The notes: generated from the sequence alone by a model not told the origin. Positions 11,942-24,130 are shown, counted from the stretch's first letter. The stretch: DNA of 64,000 nucleotides from Diabrotica undecimpunctata (GCF_040954645.1 NC_092805.1:71719186-71783185); one strand, 5' to 3'. Program-made: numbers and translations.

Positions 11942-12586
11942 TCATAAAATCCATCCTAAAATCATTTTATGTGAGATAGAAGGAACCACTAAAACTTTTA
12001 ACTTTTGTGTGCTACCAGATAAGGTAACAGGTAAAAACACATAACCTAAGGTACTTTGGACATTACCATCAGCAGTAGTTAGCTGTACTGAAATATCATA
12101 GTGAAGATGCAAATTCAGCTTCTTAAGAAGAAATAAGGCTGGAGAGCCAATAATAGAGACATTACTACCAGAGTCTACAAGTGCAGATATTGTTTCACTG
12201 CCAATATTTATTGAAATATATGGTCGATTATCCTGTGTACGAATATCGAGAAGAGGATTAGTTCTACATAAAGTATCAGACGTTGAAATCAACGGAAAAG
12301 AAATATTCGCAGGATTTAAAGAAACATTGTGCGTTGTATCTATGGGAGTTTTGTCTATAGGTAAAGGATTAAAATCACAATTAGAATCAGAAGTTTCAGC
12401 TCGCGTTTTAATAATAGGTGGTAGTTGAAATGTTACTCTGCTTGTCCTTTGTTTGAAGTTTTCTTCAAATTTTTTTCTGGTATGTTCTTCCCTTTTAGGT
12501 TTGATGCAGACATTTGACTGCAATGAGGTTGATTCCTGTCCACTATCGAACAACCTCGCGCTTCGTTTTTTGAACATTTGGGGCAA
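11942..12586 (-). CDS. pro: Element B retropepsin-like protease
   Basis: 214 codons in the -1 frame relative to the end of gag, overlapping it by about 150 bases. The aspartic protease motif LVDSGSNVSIIG is clear and is followed by a flap-like region and the conserved ILG near the C-terminus. DSG in place of DTG is common in Ty3/gypsy. It would be made as Gag-Pro-Pol by -1 frameshifting at the heptamer at 12565-12571. Confidence 0.88.
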   Translation of the reverse strand: MPQMFKKRSARLFDSGQESTSLQSNVCIKPKREEHTRKKFEENFKQRTSRVTFQLPPIIKTRAETSDSNCDFNPLPIDKTPIDTTHNVSLNPANISFPLISTSDTLCRTNPLLDIRTQDNRPYISINIGSETISALVDSGSNVSIIGSPALFLLKKLNLHLHYDISVQLTTADGNVQSTLGYVFLPVTLSGSTQKLKVLVVPSISHKMILGWIL

Positions 12587-13690
12587 TGTGCCTTAATAAC
12601 GTTCTTAAAACCGCAACCATAACAAAATTTATTTTTCTGGTACCTGCACTGAGGATACACATGACCTCGTTTGTTGCAATTCCAACAAATTTCATCAAGT
12701 GAATTTGTTTCATATGAAAATTTCTTATTATTATTATTAAAGTGGGGTATAGATAACGCAGACTCAATTCTTTTACAGTAAGAGGTAAGATCAGATACAG
12801 TGTCTATATCGTGCAAAGCCAAAGCTTTGATGTAGTCTGGCAAAAGACCACGTCTAATTTCAGATACTTTATCTTTCTCTGAAACGGCAGAGGGTAAACG
12901 GAAGAAAAGAGCTTCAAAATTAGAGATAAATGTAGATACAGGTTCTCGAAAAGATTGCCTTGTAGAACGAATTTGTTCCCACAAATTCCTCTCATAATCT
13001 GCCGGAAGATAAGTTTCCTTTAAAGCGGCAACTAAGTCAGACCATGACTGAAATGTCTTTTTAAGAAGATGATTATGCCACCAAGTGAAAGCATTGCCAT
13101 CAAACAGATCTCCTGCAGAAAGAACAATTCCTGGAGATTTTAAGCGTCTCAATTTGTTCAAGAAAAGGAATCAAAGGCTGTTTGCCGGAAAACTTTTGAA
13201 TTCCCCATTTATAAATGGGCACAGACTTCACTACTGAAGATGCAGTATGTGATTCTACCCTAACTGGAGTAGATTCTGAAGAAAGATTAAGTTTTTCCAC
13301 AAGCACACCCTCAATTGACAATAATTTACTCCGTAACTGTCTTTTGACTGTTTCCTGCGTTGAAGAAGTGGTCTTCAGACGAGATACACGGCCAGACAAA
13401 TGAGTTAAACGAGAACAAATACATTTGTACCTATAATCAGACTTACTACCTGAAAATTCATTGATGATACTAGATAAATCAGCAAGAGTAGCCAAGGCCT
13501 GATTATGGTCTTGCTCAAATTCAAGAGGGACAACTGTTTCAGAGAAGCTTCTGTCTGATGCTTCCTGAGACAAAATTCCACTAAGGACTCTTCTTTTCTC
13601 ATCGACAGTAGAAGGAACCTCAAGATCTCTAATAATTAACTCATAGGTTAACTCATCAGTTTTCAAATGCTTAGGGTTGATGGTAGCCAT
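12433..13690 (-). CDS. gag: Element B gag, split by one frameshift
   Basis: The first frame (13100-13690) starts MATINPKHLKTDELTYELIIRDL and resembles the N-terminus of element C gag. The second (12433-13161) holds the capsid-like region and two zinc knuckles: CWNCNKRGHVYPQC (C-x2-C-x4-H-x4-C) and a second Cys-rich CYGCGFKNVIKAHCPKC. Comparison with C shows the same protein is continuous there, so a one-base loss near 13145 broke this copy. The start at 13690 is the first Met after the leader and matches C. Confidence 0.88.
12565..12571 (-). promoter_or_regulatory. Candidate -1 ribosomal frameshift site AAAAAAC at gag/pro
   Basis: On the minus strand, in gag frame, the codons TCA AAA AAC contain the slippery heptamer A AAA AAC. 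It lies directly after the second zinc knuckle (CPKC). The -1 frame from this point is the protease frame. Element C has GGGAAAC at the homologous position. Confidence 0.75.
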
Positions 13691-14103
13691 TTTGTAAGAT
13701 TATTTAAAAAACAATAATTTATGTAAACCAACAAGTAACCAAATCAACTTTAAAGATAAAGATAATTAAATTTACGAAAATAATATAAAACTACTATTTT
13801 ATATTTAATTAAGTTTTAACACTACCCAACAACACATGGACTTGTCAAGGTTAATGATAACCAGCAGACAAAAAAGGTTGGTGATCAAAAAAAAACTATC
13901 AGTAAAAATTAGATAAAAAAAATAAGTATAAAAAAGTAAGTAAGATAGAAAATAGATATTTTTACTGAAATTTAATAAATTTACTACTCAAAATAGGAAG
14001 AAAAATGTTAAAGATAATAATAGCAATAAAATATAAAAGTATTGTTTCAACTAAATACAAGAATGTATGCATTACTCAGAGTATATTACGTTGGGCGCCA
14101 ATT
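13691..14103 (-). promoter_or_regulatory. Leader and tRNA-Lys-type primer-binding site of element B
   Basis: At 14088-14100 the minus strand reads TGGCGCCCAACGT, the first 13 bases of a tRNA-Lys1,2-type primer-binding site. It starts three bases after the 5' LTR ends. The match to the tRNA is lost after 13 bases. The remaining leader up to the gag ATG at 13690 is AT-rich and noncoding. Confidence 0.75.
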
Positions 14104-14599
14104 TGTAACGTTAGGCACCAATTTGTAACGTTCCAACGAACATTCATTGGGTGCCAATTTGTAATCCTTCGAGGCTCAATTTGTAACATCCCAACGTTGA
14201 GCTGCTGTTGTCAACTTGTAACCGCAAACCTTAGTTTGCTGCTACAATCCGACTAACATCACTAACAACGTTGGAGTGACAAATCGTTTCCCGTTGGGAC
14301 CAATTTTTAACGTCATAACCCCTAATGTATCAATTGCAAAATTGCTACATTAGACGTTATACGAAACACTCCCTGGCTAGCTCACTCAGGACGTAAATAT
14401 GGCCTACTCTGGAGCAACACACGCAAACAAGTAAAAAGAAGAAACAATACACAGTTAAATTAACACATGTTTATTAAAATATTAAACAAAAAGGGCAGAA
14501 AAATACATGTTTAAATATTATATTGAATTTAAATAAAAATTATTTGACTTCTTGCTACAGTGTTACATTATAGTAAGGAAAAATGCTTGTCACCAAATC

Positions 14600-14863
14600 C
14601 TAGGTTTTATCCTGGTCTTTTCTGCTATGGTTGTTAGCAAGCCATGTTGTTAGTTGTGGATTTTCTTGCCCTGGAGTCAACTCTCCTATTGGAATGATAG
14701 TGCCATTCTCAGGCCGGTTGGTCTTCTGGATGTTAATATAAATTGACCCGCACCTGAGAAATGTATCCCGGAGGTTGACTAAAATGAAGAAAAACACACC
14801 TTGCTTCAGAAAATGGTGAAACCAAAATGAGAGACCTTGCTTGGTGGATGAATAGGTGACCAA
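14600..14863 (-). CDS. 87-aa ORF inside the 5' LTR of B (second copy)
   Basis: This is the same ORF as at 1774-2037 with one residue changed (STKQ versus SPKQ region). Because LTRs are copied from each other at transposition, its conservation here does not by itself show selection. See the 1774-2037 entry for the reason it looks like a captured exon. Confidence 0.4.
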   Translation of the reverse strand: MVTYSSTKQGLSFWFHHFLKQGVFFFILVNLRDTFLRCGSIYINIQKTNRPENGTIIPIGELTPGQENPQLTTWLANNHSRKDQDKT

Positions 14864-15502
14864 TCAAATTTAACAAAATTTTATCATTATTCACCCAAGC
14901 AAGTCGAGAAACAATTCTTATTTATGTAGCAAATAAGTAAAAGTAAGGATATATAATCTTTTTAGGCAAATGGTAATTACTTTTTACTACTGAAATATTC
15001 TAATATTAATTACAAAGCGGATTCGGTAAAAATGACAAGATATATTTATTGAAAAGTTAGATAATTTAGAATTTAGAAACATTTCTATATAGAAATGGTA
15101 GTTTGTCAAAAGTTAATTATTATTAAAATCAAAAGATATTATTAAGGATTTAAATTCAATATTTAAAACTGTAAAAATATTCGTAAAACTTTTACATACT
15201 ATATTAAAGAAACTATATATTTTTTATCGCTAGTTTTTATATAAAATAAAAAAAACATAAGAAATATCCACAAAAATATGTACCTACTTACATATGATAA
15301 TCATAAATAATGAGATTAGAATTTTCAAAGTTAAAATTATAAAAAGATTTTTATACAACAGGTAGAATCAGGAAACCGATAAAATATATTAAACTCTTAC
15401 CTCCTAATTTAGGAGACGACACAACAATTGGTTATTATACTTTTACAAAAGTCATGAAGAAAATCGACATTTTTAGAAATAAAAGCCATTATATCGACTT
15501 TT

Positions 15503-18413
15503 GTATCGAACTTCTTCTTCTCATTGCGCCGTCTCCTTTCGAAGGTTGGCGATCCAAATGGCAATTGTAGTTCTGGAAACTGCTGCGCGAAAGATCTCTG
15601 CGGATGAGCGGTCGAACCATCTCCTCAGGTCTTTCAGCCACGAGTTCTGGCGTCTTCCTACTGATCTTTTGCCCTGTACTTTTCCTTCCAGTATAACTTG
15701 AAGTAATTCATATCTTTCGCCTCTCAGCACATGACCCAAGTATTGCATCTTCCTCTCTTTGATTATTCTTAGTAATTCTTTTTGTTTACACATGCGACGA
15801 AGTACCTCAATATTAGTAACTCTTTGTACCCATGGAATCCTCAACATTCGTCTGTATATATACATCTCAAAGCCATCTATTCTTTTTTCTACTTCGGAGT
15901 CCATTGTCCAACTTTCACAGCCATACAGTAAGACAGAAAAAACGTAACATCTGATCATTCGGATTCTAAGCTGTAGACTAAGGTCTGATCTTGTAAAAAA
16001 TGTTTTAATGCTCATGAATGTTTTCCTTGCTTGTTCGATTCTTGACAGGATTTCTTTTTTTGGATTACACTGAGTATTGATATTTGTTCCCAAATATTTT
16101 ATGGAATTTACCTGTTCTATTATTTGACCCTTGGCATACACCTGTACGTTTATTGGTGTCTTTGAAAATACTAAAGTTTTAGTTTTGGAAACGTTTAGAT
16201 GTAAACCGAACATTTCGCTGTGGTGAACTACCGCATTTATTATATTTTGTAGTTCTTGTGCGTTGCTTGCTATTAAGACGGTATCATCAGCATATCTGAT
16301 GTTGTCTATGCTGATTCCGTTAATCTTAATTCCGCCTTGGACCTCGTCTAATGCTTCTCTGAATATAGACTCCGAATACAAATTAAAGAGTAGCGGTGAT
16401 AAAACGCAACCCTGTCTCACTCCTCGTCGGATTTGTATGTCTTCGGATGTTGTGTGCTCTATTTCAATTGTTGTCGTTTGGTGCCAGTATAGTTCTGAGA
16501 TAATTCGCAAGTCTTGTTCGTCAACTCCAGTTGTTCTCAGAATTTCGATCATCTTTTGATGGTTAACGCAGTCAAATGCTTTTCGATAGTCAATAAAACA
16601 TGCATATACATCCACATTCATGTCTCTGCATCGTTGCGTTAACACATTTAAAGCAAAAAGAGCCTCTCGTGTTCCCAATCCGTTTCGAAATCCGAATTGA
16701 GTGTCACTCATCTGGAACTCGCACTTCTTGTAAATTCGTGTATGGATAATTCTGAGAAAAGTTTTAAGGACATGAGACATCAAGCTTAATATTCGATAAT
16801 CATCGCATTGTGAGGAATTCGATTTTTTTTGGTAATGCTACGAATGTTGATTTTAGCCAGTCTGTTGGTATTTTACCTGTGTCATATATCTTATTGAATA
16901 GTGCTGTTATTAAATCTAGGCTTTTACTTTCGTTATCTGCAATTAGTTTAAGTATTTCGACATTGATATTGTCTGGACCGGTGGCTTTTCCATCTTTCTG
17001 AGATTTTACTGCATGAATCACTTCTTCTTTGGTTATTTCTGGTCCTTTTTCATTTATTCGATTATCTGTGGATGGTGGAGAACAAGGTCTATCGTCATCA
17101 AGAAGAGTTTGTATGTATTCTTTCCATCTCTCTAGTTTGTCTTCTGTACCCATAATTATTTCGTTATTATCATTTTTTAGTATTGTTGCTTGTCTCTTTT
17201 TGTGTCTACCTGTCATTTCTTTTACTTTTTTATGAATATTAAAGGTGTCGTATTTTTCCTGAAGTTGTTCGATTTCTAGGCATTTTGTTGACATCCAGTT
17301 TTCTTTCGCCTCCCTGTACTTTTTTCTAATGATTTTGTTGATTCGCTTGTATTCTATTGGGCTTGTTTTATGTTTTCGTCTTACGTCCATGAGGTCCATG
17401 ATCTCTTGCGTTATCCATTCTTGTTTTTTGTTGTGTTTTATGAACCCGATGTCTTCTTCTTGTATCTTTGTTATTTTTGTTTTTAGAGCAGTCCATGTTA
17501 CTTCAATGTCTGTCTGTACCAAGTTTTCGATCGTTTTTATTTCTTCCTTAAGCTTGATACTTATTTCTTTTTTCTGTTCAGGGTTCTTCAGTTGTGAGAT
17601 GTCTATTTTTCTTGTCACTGTTTTCTTTTTGACTTTGAGAAATCTTTTTAATCTAAAATCCATTATAACTGGATTGTGATCGCTATGTATATCAGCTCCA
17701 GGGTATGTTTTCGTAGATTGTATGTATTTCTTAAAGGTGTTATTGAGCAAAATGAAGTCAATTTGATTTCTAACAATTTTGTCTTTTCTGTCTGCAGGTG
17801 ATTTCCATGTGTATAGCCTTCTAGGATGTTGTTTGAAGAAGGTATTGGCAATTAACAGATTGTTTTCTACGCAGAATTGTACAAGTCTATCTCCTCTATT
17901 ATTTCTGGTACCTAGACCGTATGCTCCTATGTGGTCTCCTTCAGCACCACGACCAATTTTAGCGTTAAAGTCACCCATGATCATCGTTATCTCACCTCTT
18001 TTTGTCAGTCTCATTATTTCATCTATGTTGTTATAAAATTTTTCGATTTCTTCGTCTGACTTGTCACTTGTTGGAGCATAGACCTAAATAATATTTAGTT
18101 TTCTGTGAGTTGTTTGTAATTTCAACATTGCTACTCTATCATTTAGAGGGATGAAGTCTATGACTGATTGAGCAATTTTGTTCGACAATAATATAGCAGT
18201 TCCATATTGATGTTCTGGGTCGGTTCCACCTGAATAGTATATGTATCCATGTTTTGTTTTTTGTATTCCTGATCCAGGCCATCTTACTTCACTCATCCCC
18301 AATATGTCTATTTTCAGTCTTACCATCTCGGCTTCAGTGTTTGCCAGTTTCCCGGACATAAATAAGCTGCGTACGTTCCAGGTGGCAATGCGTACTATTC
18401 GGTCGTATCGAAC
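15503..18413 (-). mobile_element. Near-full-length RTE retrotransposon inserted in the 5' LTR of B
   Basis: The inserted segment 15512-18404 (2.89 kb) is flanked by the 9-bp duplication GTATCGAAC (15503-15511 and 18405-18413). The uninterrupted target is visible in the 3' LTR near 2688. Its 3' end has a short GAAGAAGAA-type tail at 15512-15520. The 5' end starts just before the endonuclease, so only a little is missing. Confidence 0.93.
15521..18404 (-). pseudogene. RTE endonuclease-reverse transcriptase with one stop and one frameshift
   Basis: The APE-type endonuclease opens with RIATWNVRSL and continues through LGMSEVRWPG and ITMIMGDFNAKIG. RT shows the GVRQGCVLSPLLFN motif and catalytic RYADD. 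The C-terminal tail is RKMQYLGHVLRG...GRRQNSWLKDLRRWF. Only two lesions are visible: an in-frame TAG at 18084-18086 (probably from CAG), and a one-base gain in a T-run (minus-strand A8) at 16823-16830. This makes it a recent copy. RTE proteins nick the target and prime reverse transcription from it. Confidence 0.92.
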
Positions 18414-18596
18414 GGGAAGGGATAAATGTCAACAAAAAGGAGTCTTTGTCACTAGCATTAAACTAAACAGAGAATAAAGATGGCACCTCTCGTTCCAAAG
18501 TAACAGAAATAGAGATGAAAATAAAATTCATTCTTTAGAAACTTGAGTAAAAGATAAAAATGATGATTATTAAGAAAATAGGAAAGGTAGATACTG

Positions 18597-18664
<68 letters not shown>

Positions 18665-18922
18665 AAGATAGATTTGGACGCCAACTGGTTTTTATACCAA
18701 ATACCAGTAAAAATGAAAAGAGAATAATGAATCAATTAAGTAACGACATAATTCTGATACAATCTATATCTGAGAAAATATATAGAAAAATAAGAGATAC
18801 AATGGAGGATATAGAAGAATATGAATTATGACAGAAGATATGGAAATTGGAGAATAGAATTAACGAAATATATTAACATAAGAAAGAAAGCAGGCAATGT
18901 AGCAGTTATAACGCTACAATCT

Positions 18923-19740
18923 TAAAGTTTTCTTTCATTCAAATTATTTGACTGACCTTTATTTTTTACACCAATGATGTCTCCTCTCGATCAAACCACA
19001 GTTCCTTCCTTGATTGATTATGTCCGGCTACCATCAAATCTTTCCCGTTCTCAGCATCGATCCAAACCGCATACCAGCAAACTACTCCTCTGAAAACACA
19101 AGCTCAAGCCTCTTTTGACCGGTACTCTTTATTCACAAATTCTCCTTTCTTTCTCAATTATATCTCGTGGACTATGCAGACTCAAAAGAGGTATTAATCT
19201 TCTCGATTTTGATCTGCTCTCAGCTTCCACCTTTTTCACTAACAAACGAAAACACTGGTACTCAGATTGACTACACGAAAACACGTCTTCTCTTCTGGTC
19301 TGCCGGTAACATAATAATCTTTTCAATCTCCCCAGACAACCTTCTTAACTCTCTCATTCCCCATCATTCCTTTTTAACCAATCATAAGCATTCATCTTTC
19401 CCACTTATTTTCGATTTAGAAAATTTCCAACATAATATTTAAAACAAATAAACTACTTTCACTCAAATTACTTTTCAGAAACCATTAACAATTTTGCCTT
19501 TTTCAACAGAAATAAGTTTCCAAATTCTTGTTATCTCATATCTAAATCTAATTCTTATTTACTTTCGAAAAATGCCCACCGCAAAATACAATTACAAGTT
19601 TATTCTTAAAACTATAATTATACGGGTTCCATTGTCCTTTCACTATTCACACCATCTTTCAAGGAAAAACTCGTCAGGGTCCCGTCACGGAACAATGTTT
19701 TCTCTTATTCTAACTATTACAAATAAGTACAGGGTTGTAT
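18923..19740 (-). repeat. Probable continuation of the element A LTR
   Basis: This stretch is pyrimidine-rich on the plus strand and has no gene. It directly follows element B and its target duplication, so it is the other half of whatever B inserted into, most likely the LTR begun at 762. A TG...CA-type end could lie at about 19692 (CACGGAACA). With no second LTR of A available, this is inference. Confidence 0.35.
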
Positions 19741-19829
19741 TTTAACTTATATGTCGGCGGTATATTAAAATAATAAAAAAACTCTTTATTCTATTTCTGA
19801 TCGATAAACTGATCCATAACAATGCATAA

Positions 19830-20452
<623 letters not shown>

Positions 20453-20669
20453 CAATGTGACTTTAACAAATTAATTAGAAATCTCAAAATGTAATATCAG
20501 AAAAGGTAATCTACAGTAACAAAGTAATATTATGCCTTGCCTACAAGAAACATCTTATATAGTTAACTTAAAGAATTTAATTACGCTGATTTTTTTCTGT
20601 TTGATTAGAATGATTCGCGAAAACCAGTGCGAAACAACTAAACAAAATCGGTATAAAATTTCTACTCAC

Positions 20670-20840
20670 CAGTTGTATGACATTTAGCCTTACACCCTTT
20701 CGTCGCACAAGTCCACAAAAGGCAATTCGATCTTTTTAGAGTCTTTCGCAATTGAAATTTGAAATTATTGATTACCATCATTTTTTGTCCGCGTTGGCTC
20801 AGGACGTAATCAATTAGCAGTTCATTATCCAAGTTGAAGA
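20670..20840 (-). CDS. FLYWCH-type zinc-finger exon fragment
   Basis: The minus-strand frame reads YVLSQRGQKMMVINNFKF, then LLWTCATKGCKAKCHTT. The order is hydrophobic-S-x-RG, an aromatic strand, W-x-C-x4-C and a final His, as in FLYWCH domains. The coding ends at 20670 in front of GTGAGTAG, a good splice donor, so this looks like an exon of a host gene or a FLYWCH-bearing transposase. The upstream acceptor is not clear, so the 5' limit is approximate. FLYWCH domains bind DNA. No other exon of the gene was found. Confidence 0.55.
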
Positions 20841-20907
20841 AACAAGGGCAAATGAAGAGAAATTTTTCTTTTATTCCCAAATAAAAACCAATAAATTGCA
20901 GTTGCAT

Positions 20908-21730
20908 TTAAGACATCTGGATTTGGATTATTCTGTGAAATTACCAAAAACTAGCCGTTTGCTGGGATTTTATGGTCTATACCTGATCCGGTGTACAGGT
21001 AGGCCAGTGATCACTTTACCAATCTCTTAGGGTCTATTTTGAAAACCCTACTTTTATGGCGGTGATGAGTTTGTACTATGTAGTAGGGTATTTATGGTAA
21101 TTGGTGATGAGTTTACGTGTACCCTTTTATATAAATATATAAAATAATTATACATAAATATATAATTTATATTAATAGTACATGGAACTAACATATCTAA
21201 ATGTATATAAACTTATGTAAGTGCACTTGCTAATTGTTGTTTTTTACTTGTATGTAAATGTTATAATTTTCAAACCATATCATTGACTGGTTTTGTACAT
21301 TTTTTTAAACTTTATGTATGTAATAAATTTTTTAATTATTATTAAAGTGTACTTGAAGAGTACTAAAAATGAAAGTAATTTTATTCCAAATAACTATTAT
21401 TAATCTAACTCAATGCTTATTCCCAAACTAAACACTAAATCGTAAATACAGTTTGAATTAATTTGAATCCGGACCTGCCCGTCGCCATATTGGAGAGTAC
21501 ATCCTGTGAAATTAAGTGGTCCCATTTAGTAGATACAGAAATATTGTTTGTGTCATATCTCTCTTACATATCTCTGATCCGTAGACCCACGGCGTTCCAT
21601 CACCTAACCTCACCATCGACCCCTAGTCTTTTCCACCGTGTCTCTTATTCCGCTGCCGGACTCATATATAACAGTTACGAAAAGCAAATTTAAAAATACA
21701 GCCACACAAGTGCGAATTTTTAAGAAAAGA
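20908..21730. other. Noncoding spacer
   Basis: AT-rich sequence with no recognisable gene or repeat boundary. It ends where the errantivirus-like pol homology begins at about 21730. Confidence 0.5.
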
Positions 21731-22383
21731 AGTAGCATATTTGGGCCACCTTGTAACAGAAATTGGTGTAAAAACGAAACCAGCTAAAATATCTTGCATC
21801 AAAAAAGAAATAAAATCATTCTTAGGCTTAGCCGGTTACTACAGAAGATTTATTCCAAAGTTTGCCAAAATTTCTAAACCACTTACGAAACTACTTCAGA
21901 AAGACGTAACTTTTATTTTTAATTCTGAATGCAAACAAACCTTTAACGAACTCAAAAATATTTTAACATTAGATCAAATACTTATATATCAGAATTTTGA
22001 GGAACCATTTTTACTAACAACTGACGCTAGTGCATTCGCGATTGGAGCCGTTCTATCGCAAGGCCCTATTGCAAAAGATTTACCCATAGCTTATGCCTCC
22101 AGAATATTATGCGGTGCCGAAACAAAATATTCGACTATAGAGAGAGAATTATTAGCTATCGTATGGGCAGTCAAACATTTTAGACCATATCTTTTTGTTC
22201 TTTCTTTCTGAAAGAACAAAATTCTTTGAGAAAAGAATCCCAAATTAAATCAAAATCGGATAATCTTTTTAATGGACCTTTCGAAATTCAAGAAGTTTTT
22301 ACAAATTCCACAATTATCCTTAACCCCAAAACTAACCAAACCTCCAAAGTAAATTTTAATAGACTAAAACCTTATTTTGAATA
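21731..22383 (+). pseudogene. Errantivirus-like pol remnant (RT end, RNase H, integrase C-terminus)
   Basis: 21731-22203 encodes the end of RT (SFLGLAGYYRRFIPKF) and RNase H (LTTDASAFAIGAVLSQ, Asp present; TKYSTIERELLAIVWA). 22205-22383 jumps directly to an integrase C-terminal segment (LFNGPFEIQEVF...VNFNRLKPYF). So about 1.5 kb of the rest of RNase H and the integrase core is deleted between them. Gag, protease and most of RT upstream are absent. The gene order pol then env on the plus strand matches insect errantiviruses. Confidence 0.85.
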
Positions 22384-22402
22384 ATTTTCCTTTACAGATT
22401 CT

Positions 22403-23115
22403 ATGGACCCCTTTCTATCGTCCAATCCCAAATTCTCCTCACTCCCATTAATAACACAATTGGAATATTTTCATGAAAAAGGAACTATACGAATATGTAA
22501 CAACAAATGGACTTTACTTGTTTACAAAGAATTATTCCCTATCAAAACTACAATATCCAACAATGACAGAATTTTGGAAAACCTATTAGAAAAATTTATT
22601 AACGTGGATACACCGAGAAAACGCCTTTCAAGCCGAAGTACAGACACACGTTAGTCTGCTAAAACTCCGTTAACTTAAAATATAAAGAAATAACCTCTGA
22701 CACAGTACCTTATAATAAACGCCTAAAACGCAGTTTAGTAAATGGTTTTGGAACAATCTGGAAATCTATTACCGGAAACTTAGACGCCTCTGACGGCGAA
22801 TATTTTAATAAATGTATAAATAAGATAAATTCCGATGAAACTGAAATTGAAAATCTCTTAAAAAATCAAATATTTGTTACCACTTCAGTTATAACTTTCA
22901 ACACTACAATTCAAAAATTGCAAATAGACGAAGAAACTTCTAACAAAGACTTAAAAACTATTGAGACTACACTTCTGGACATTAATAATGACATCTCCTT
23001 TTAACAAGCACAATTACAAATACTAGATTTATGTGAGTCCTTAATGGAAAGCTACGAATTTTTAGAAAATTATTTAAATGATATACTAAATTCTATCAAA
23101 TTCTCTCGCCTGCAA
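22403..23115 (+). pseudogene. Errantivirus-like env, N-terminal part (endogenous, broken)
   Basis: The first open segment (22403-22654) resembles the start of an insect errantivirus envelope protein. After a frameshift and stops the homology continues with a furin-like basic motif RLKR (near 22725) followed by a Gly/hydrophobic stretch. That is the arrangement of the baculovirus F/errantivirus Env family at its cleavage and fusion-peptide site. Helical repeats follow up to about 23115. The frame has several stops, so no functional envelope can be made from it. The remainder of the gene lies at about 26506-26742 and 29122-29634. Confidence 0.8.
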
Positions 23116-23458
23116 ATTTCTTTTAATGCGTCCATTAAGTCTATCTACGAAATAATAGAACTATGTAGAATTTGAGTAGAGGAAATATGGGAATTTCAAA
23201 TAAAATATGGCCGCCAGTTGGATGGCTGGTATGTGGCGTTGAGGTCGTAGGAATTAGTCTCTGGGGATGTGGGGGGTGATGTACAAGAAATATAAGTATG
23301 AAAGAAGTACACCATATCGTGAAAGGGTTGAAAAAAGGGCGATAAGTAAAAAATACGTGTTTGTTGCGATGAATAATTTGCTGACAGAGTTGGTTAAGTG
23401 GCGTTGGGGCCTGTGTAGATGTACAAGAAAGCCTCCCCTGACATCAGACGGGGTGTGT

Positions 23459-23944
23459 GTTCGAAATGGTAAAGAAGAAGAAGAAGCGGTGAAAAGATGA
23501 GTAAAGGAAATTGTATGGTGTTATGTAGATATTTAGTAACAAAATATGATAAATGGGGAAATTAGGCAATGCAGATACGTCGTATTTATTGGTCATCAGC
23601 AAGCCAAAAAGCAACGATTATATTTTTTAGTATTAAATAAAATTTCATTTTATTCATATAAAGAAACGAATTTTTTGCAATTTAAACCATCAACTGGATA
23701 TGGTGTTCGAAATGGTAAAGAAGAAGAAGAAGCGGTGAAAAGATGAGTAAAGGAAATTGTATGGTGTTATGTAGATATTTAGTAACAAAATATGATAAAT
23801 GGGGAAATTAGGCAATGCAGATACGTCGTATTTATTGGTCATTAGCAAGCCAAAAAGCAACGATTATATTTTTTAGTATTAAATAAAATTTCATTTTATT
23901 CATATAAAGAAACGAATTTTTTGCAATTTAAACCATCAACTGGA
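23459..23944. repeat. Direct tandem repeat, two units of about 246 bp
   Basis: The block starting GTTCGAAATGGTAAAGAAGA (23459) and ending CCATCAACTGGATA (about 23700) is repeated from 23705 to 23944 almost without change. The left unit begins inside the inverted-repeat arm. A shorter, diverged relative follows at about 24007-24056. Confidence 0.9.
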
Positions 23945-24130
23945 TAGGCCCACTTTCCGATAACGCGTTAAAGTATATACAGTTTTAGAATTCAGAGTAA
24001 ATGATAATTTCATTTTATTCGAACGAATGTTTTGTAATTTAAAACCATAACTGGATACACCCACATTCCGATAATGCGTTAATGTATATACAGTTTTAGA
24101 ATTTGGAGAAAATTATAATGATGCTTGCTT
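23945..24130. repeat. Diverged tandem pair of about 112 bp
   Basis: CCGATAACGCGTTAAAGTAT...ACAGTTTTAGAATT at about 23957 recurs as CCGATAATGCGTTAATGTAT at about 24070. Both follow an ACTGGATA motif, so this array continues the 246-bp repeats in shortened form. Confidence 0.75.

Larger units (their letters stand above)
1276..18918 (-). mobile_element. Element B: full-length Ty3/gypsy LTR retrotransposon with three nested insertions
   Basis: LTRs of about 1.9 kb (TGTAACGTT...AACGCTACA) bound the element, and flanking ATCT duplications match. Minus-strand order: 5' LTR (14104-18918, itself interrupted), primer-binding site, gag, protease, RT-RNaseH-integrase, a long noncoding 3' region, polypurine tract, 3' LTR (1276-3165). 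A Tc1 element, a truncated RTE copy and a near-full RTE copy lie inside. Without them the element would be about 11.6 kb. The long noncoding region between pol and the 3' LTR holds no recognisable env. The LTR copies are very similar, so insertion is fairly recent, but pol and gag carry frameshifts. Confidence 0.93.
14104..18918 (-). repeat. 5' LTR of element B, split by an RTE insertion
   Basis: The LTR sequence occupies 14104-15511 and 18414-18918; the RTE copy and its duplicated target lie between. Termini TGTAACGTT and AACGCTACA are as in the 3' LTR. The internal (TA)n tract (18600-18660) is far longer than in the 3' LTR. Otherwise the two copies are nearly identical, with a few substitutions and a small indel/replacement near 15181-15200. 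Confidence 0.92.

Noticed and set aside
23267..23746. Two short ORFs ending NGKEEEEAVKR as paralogous genes
   Set aside because: They end in the same tandem-repeat unit and share only that. There is no protein-like conservation elsewhere.
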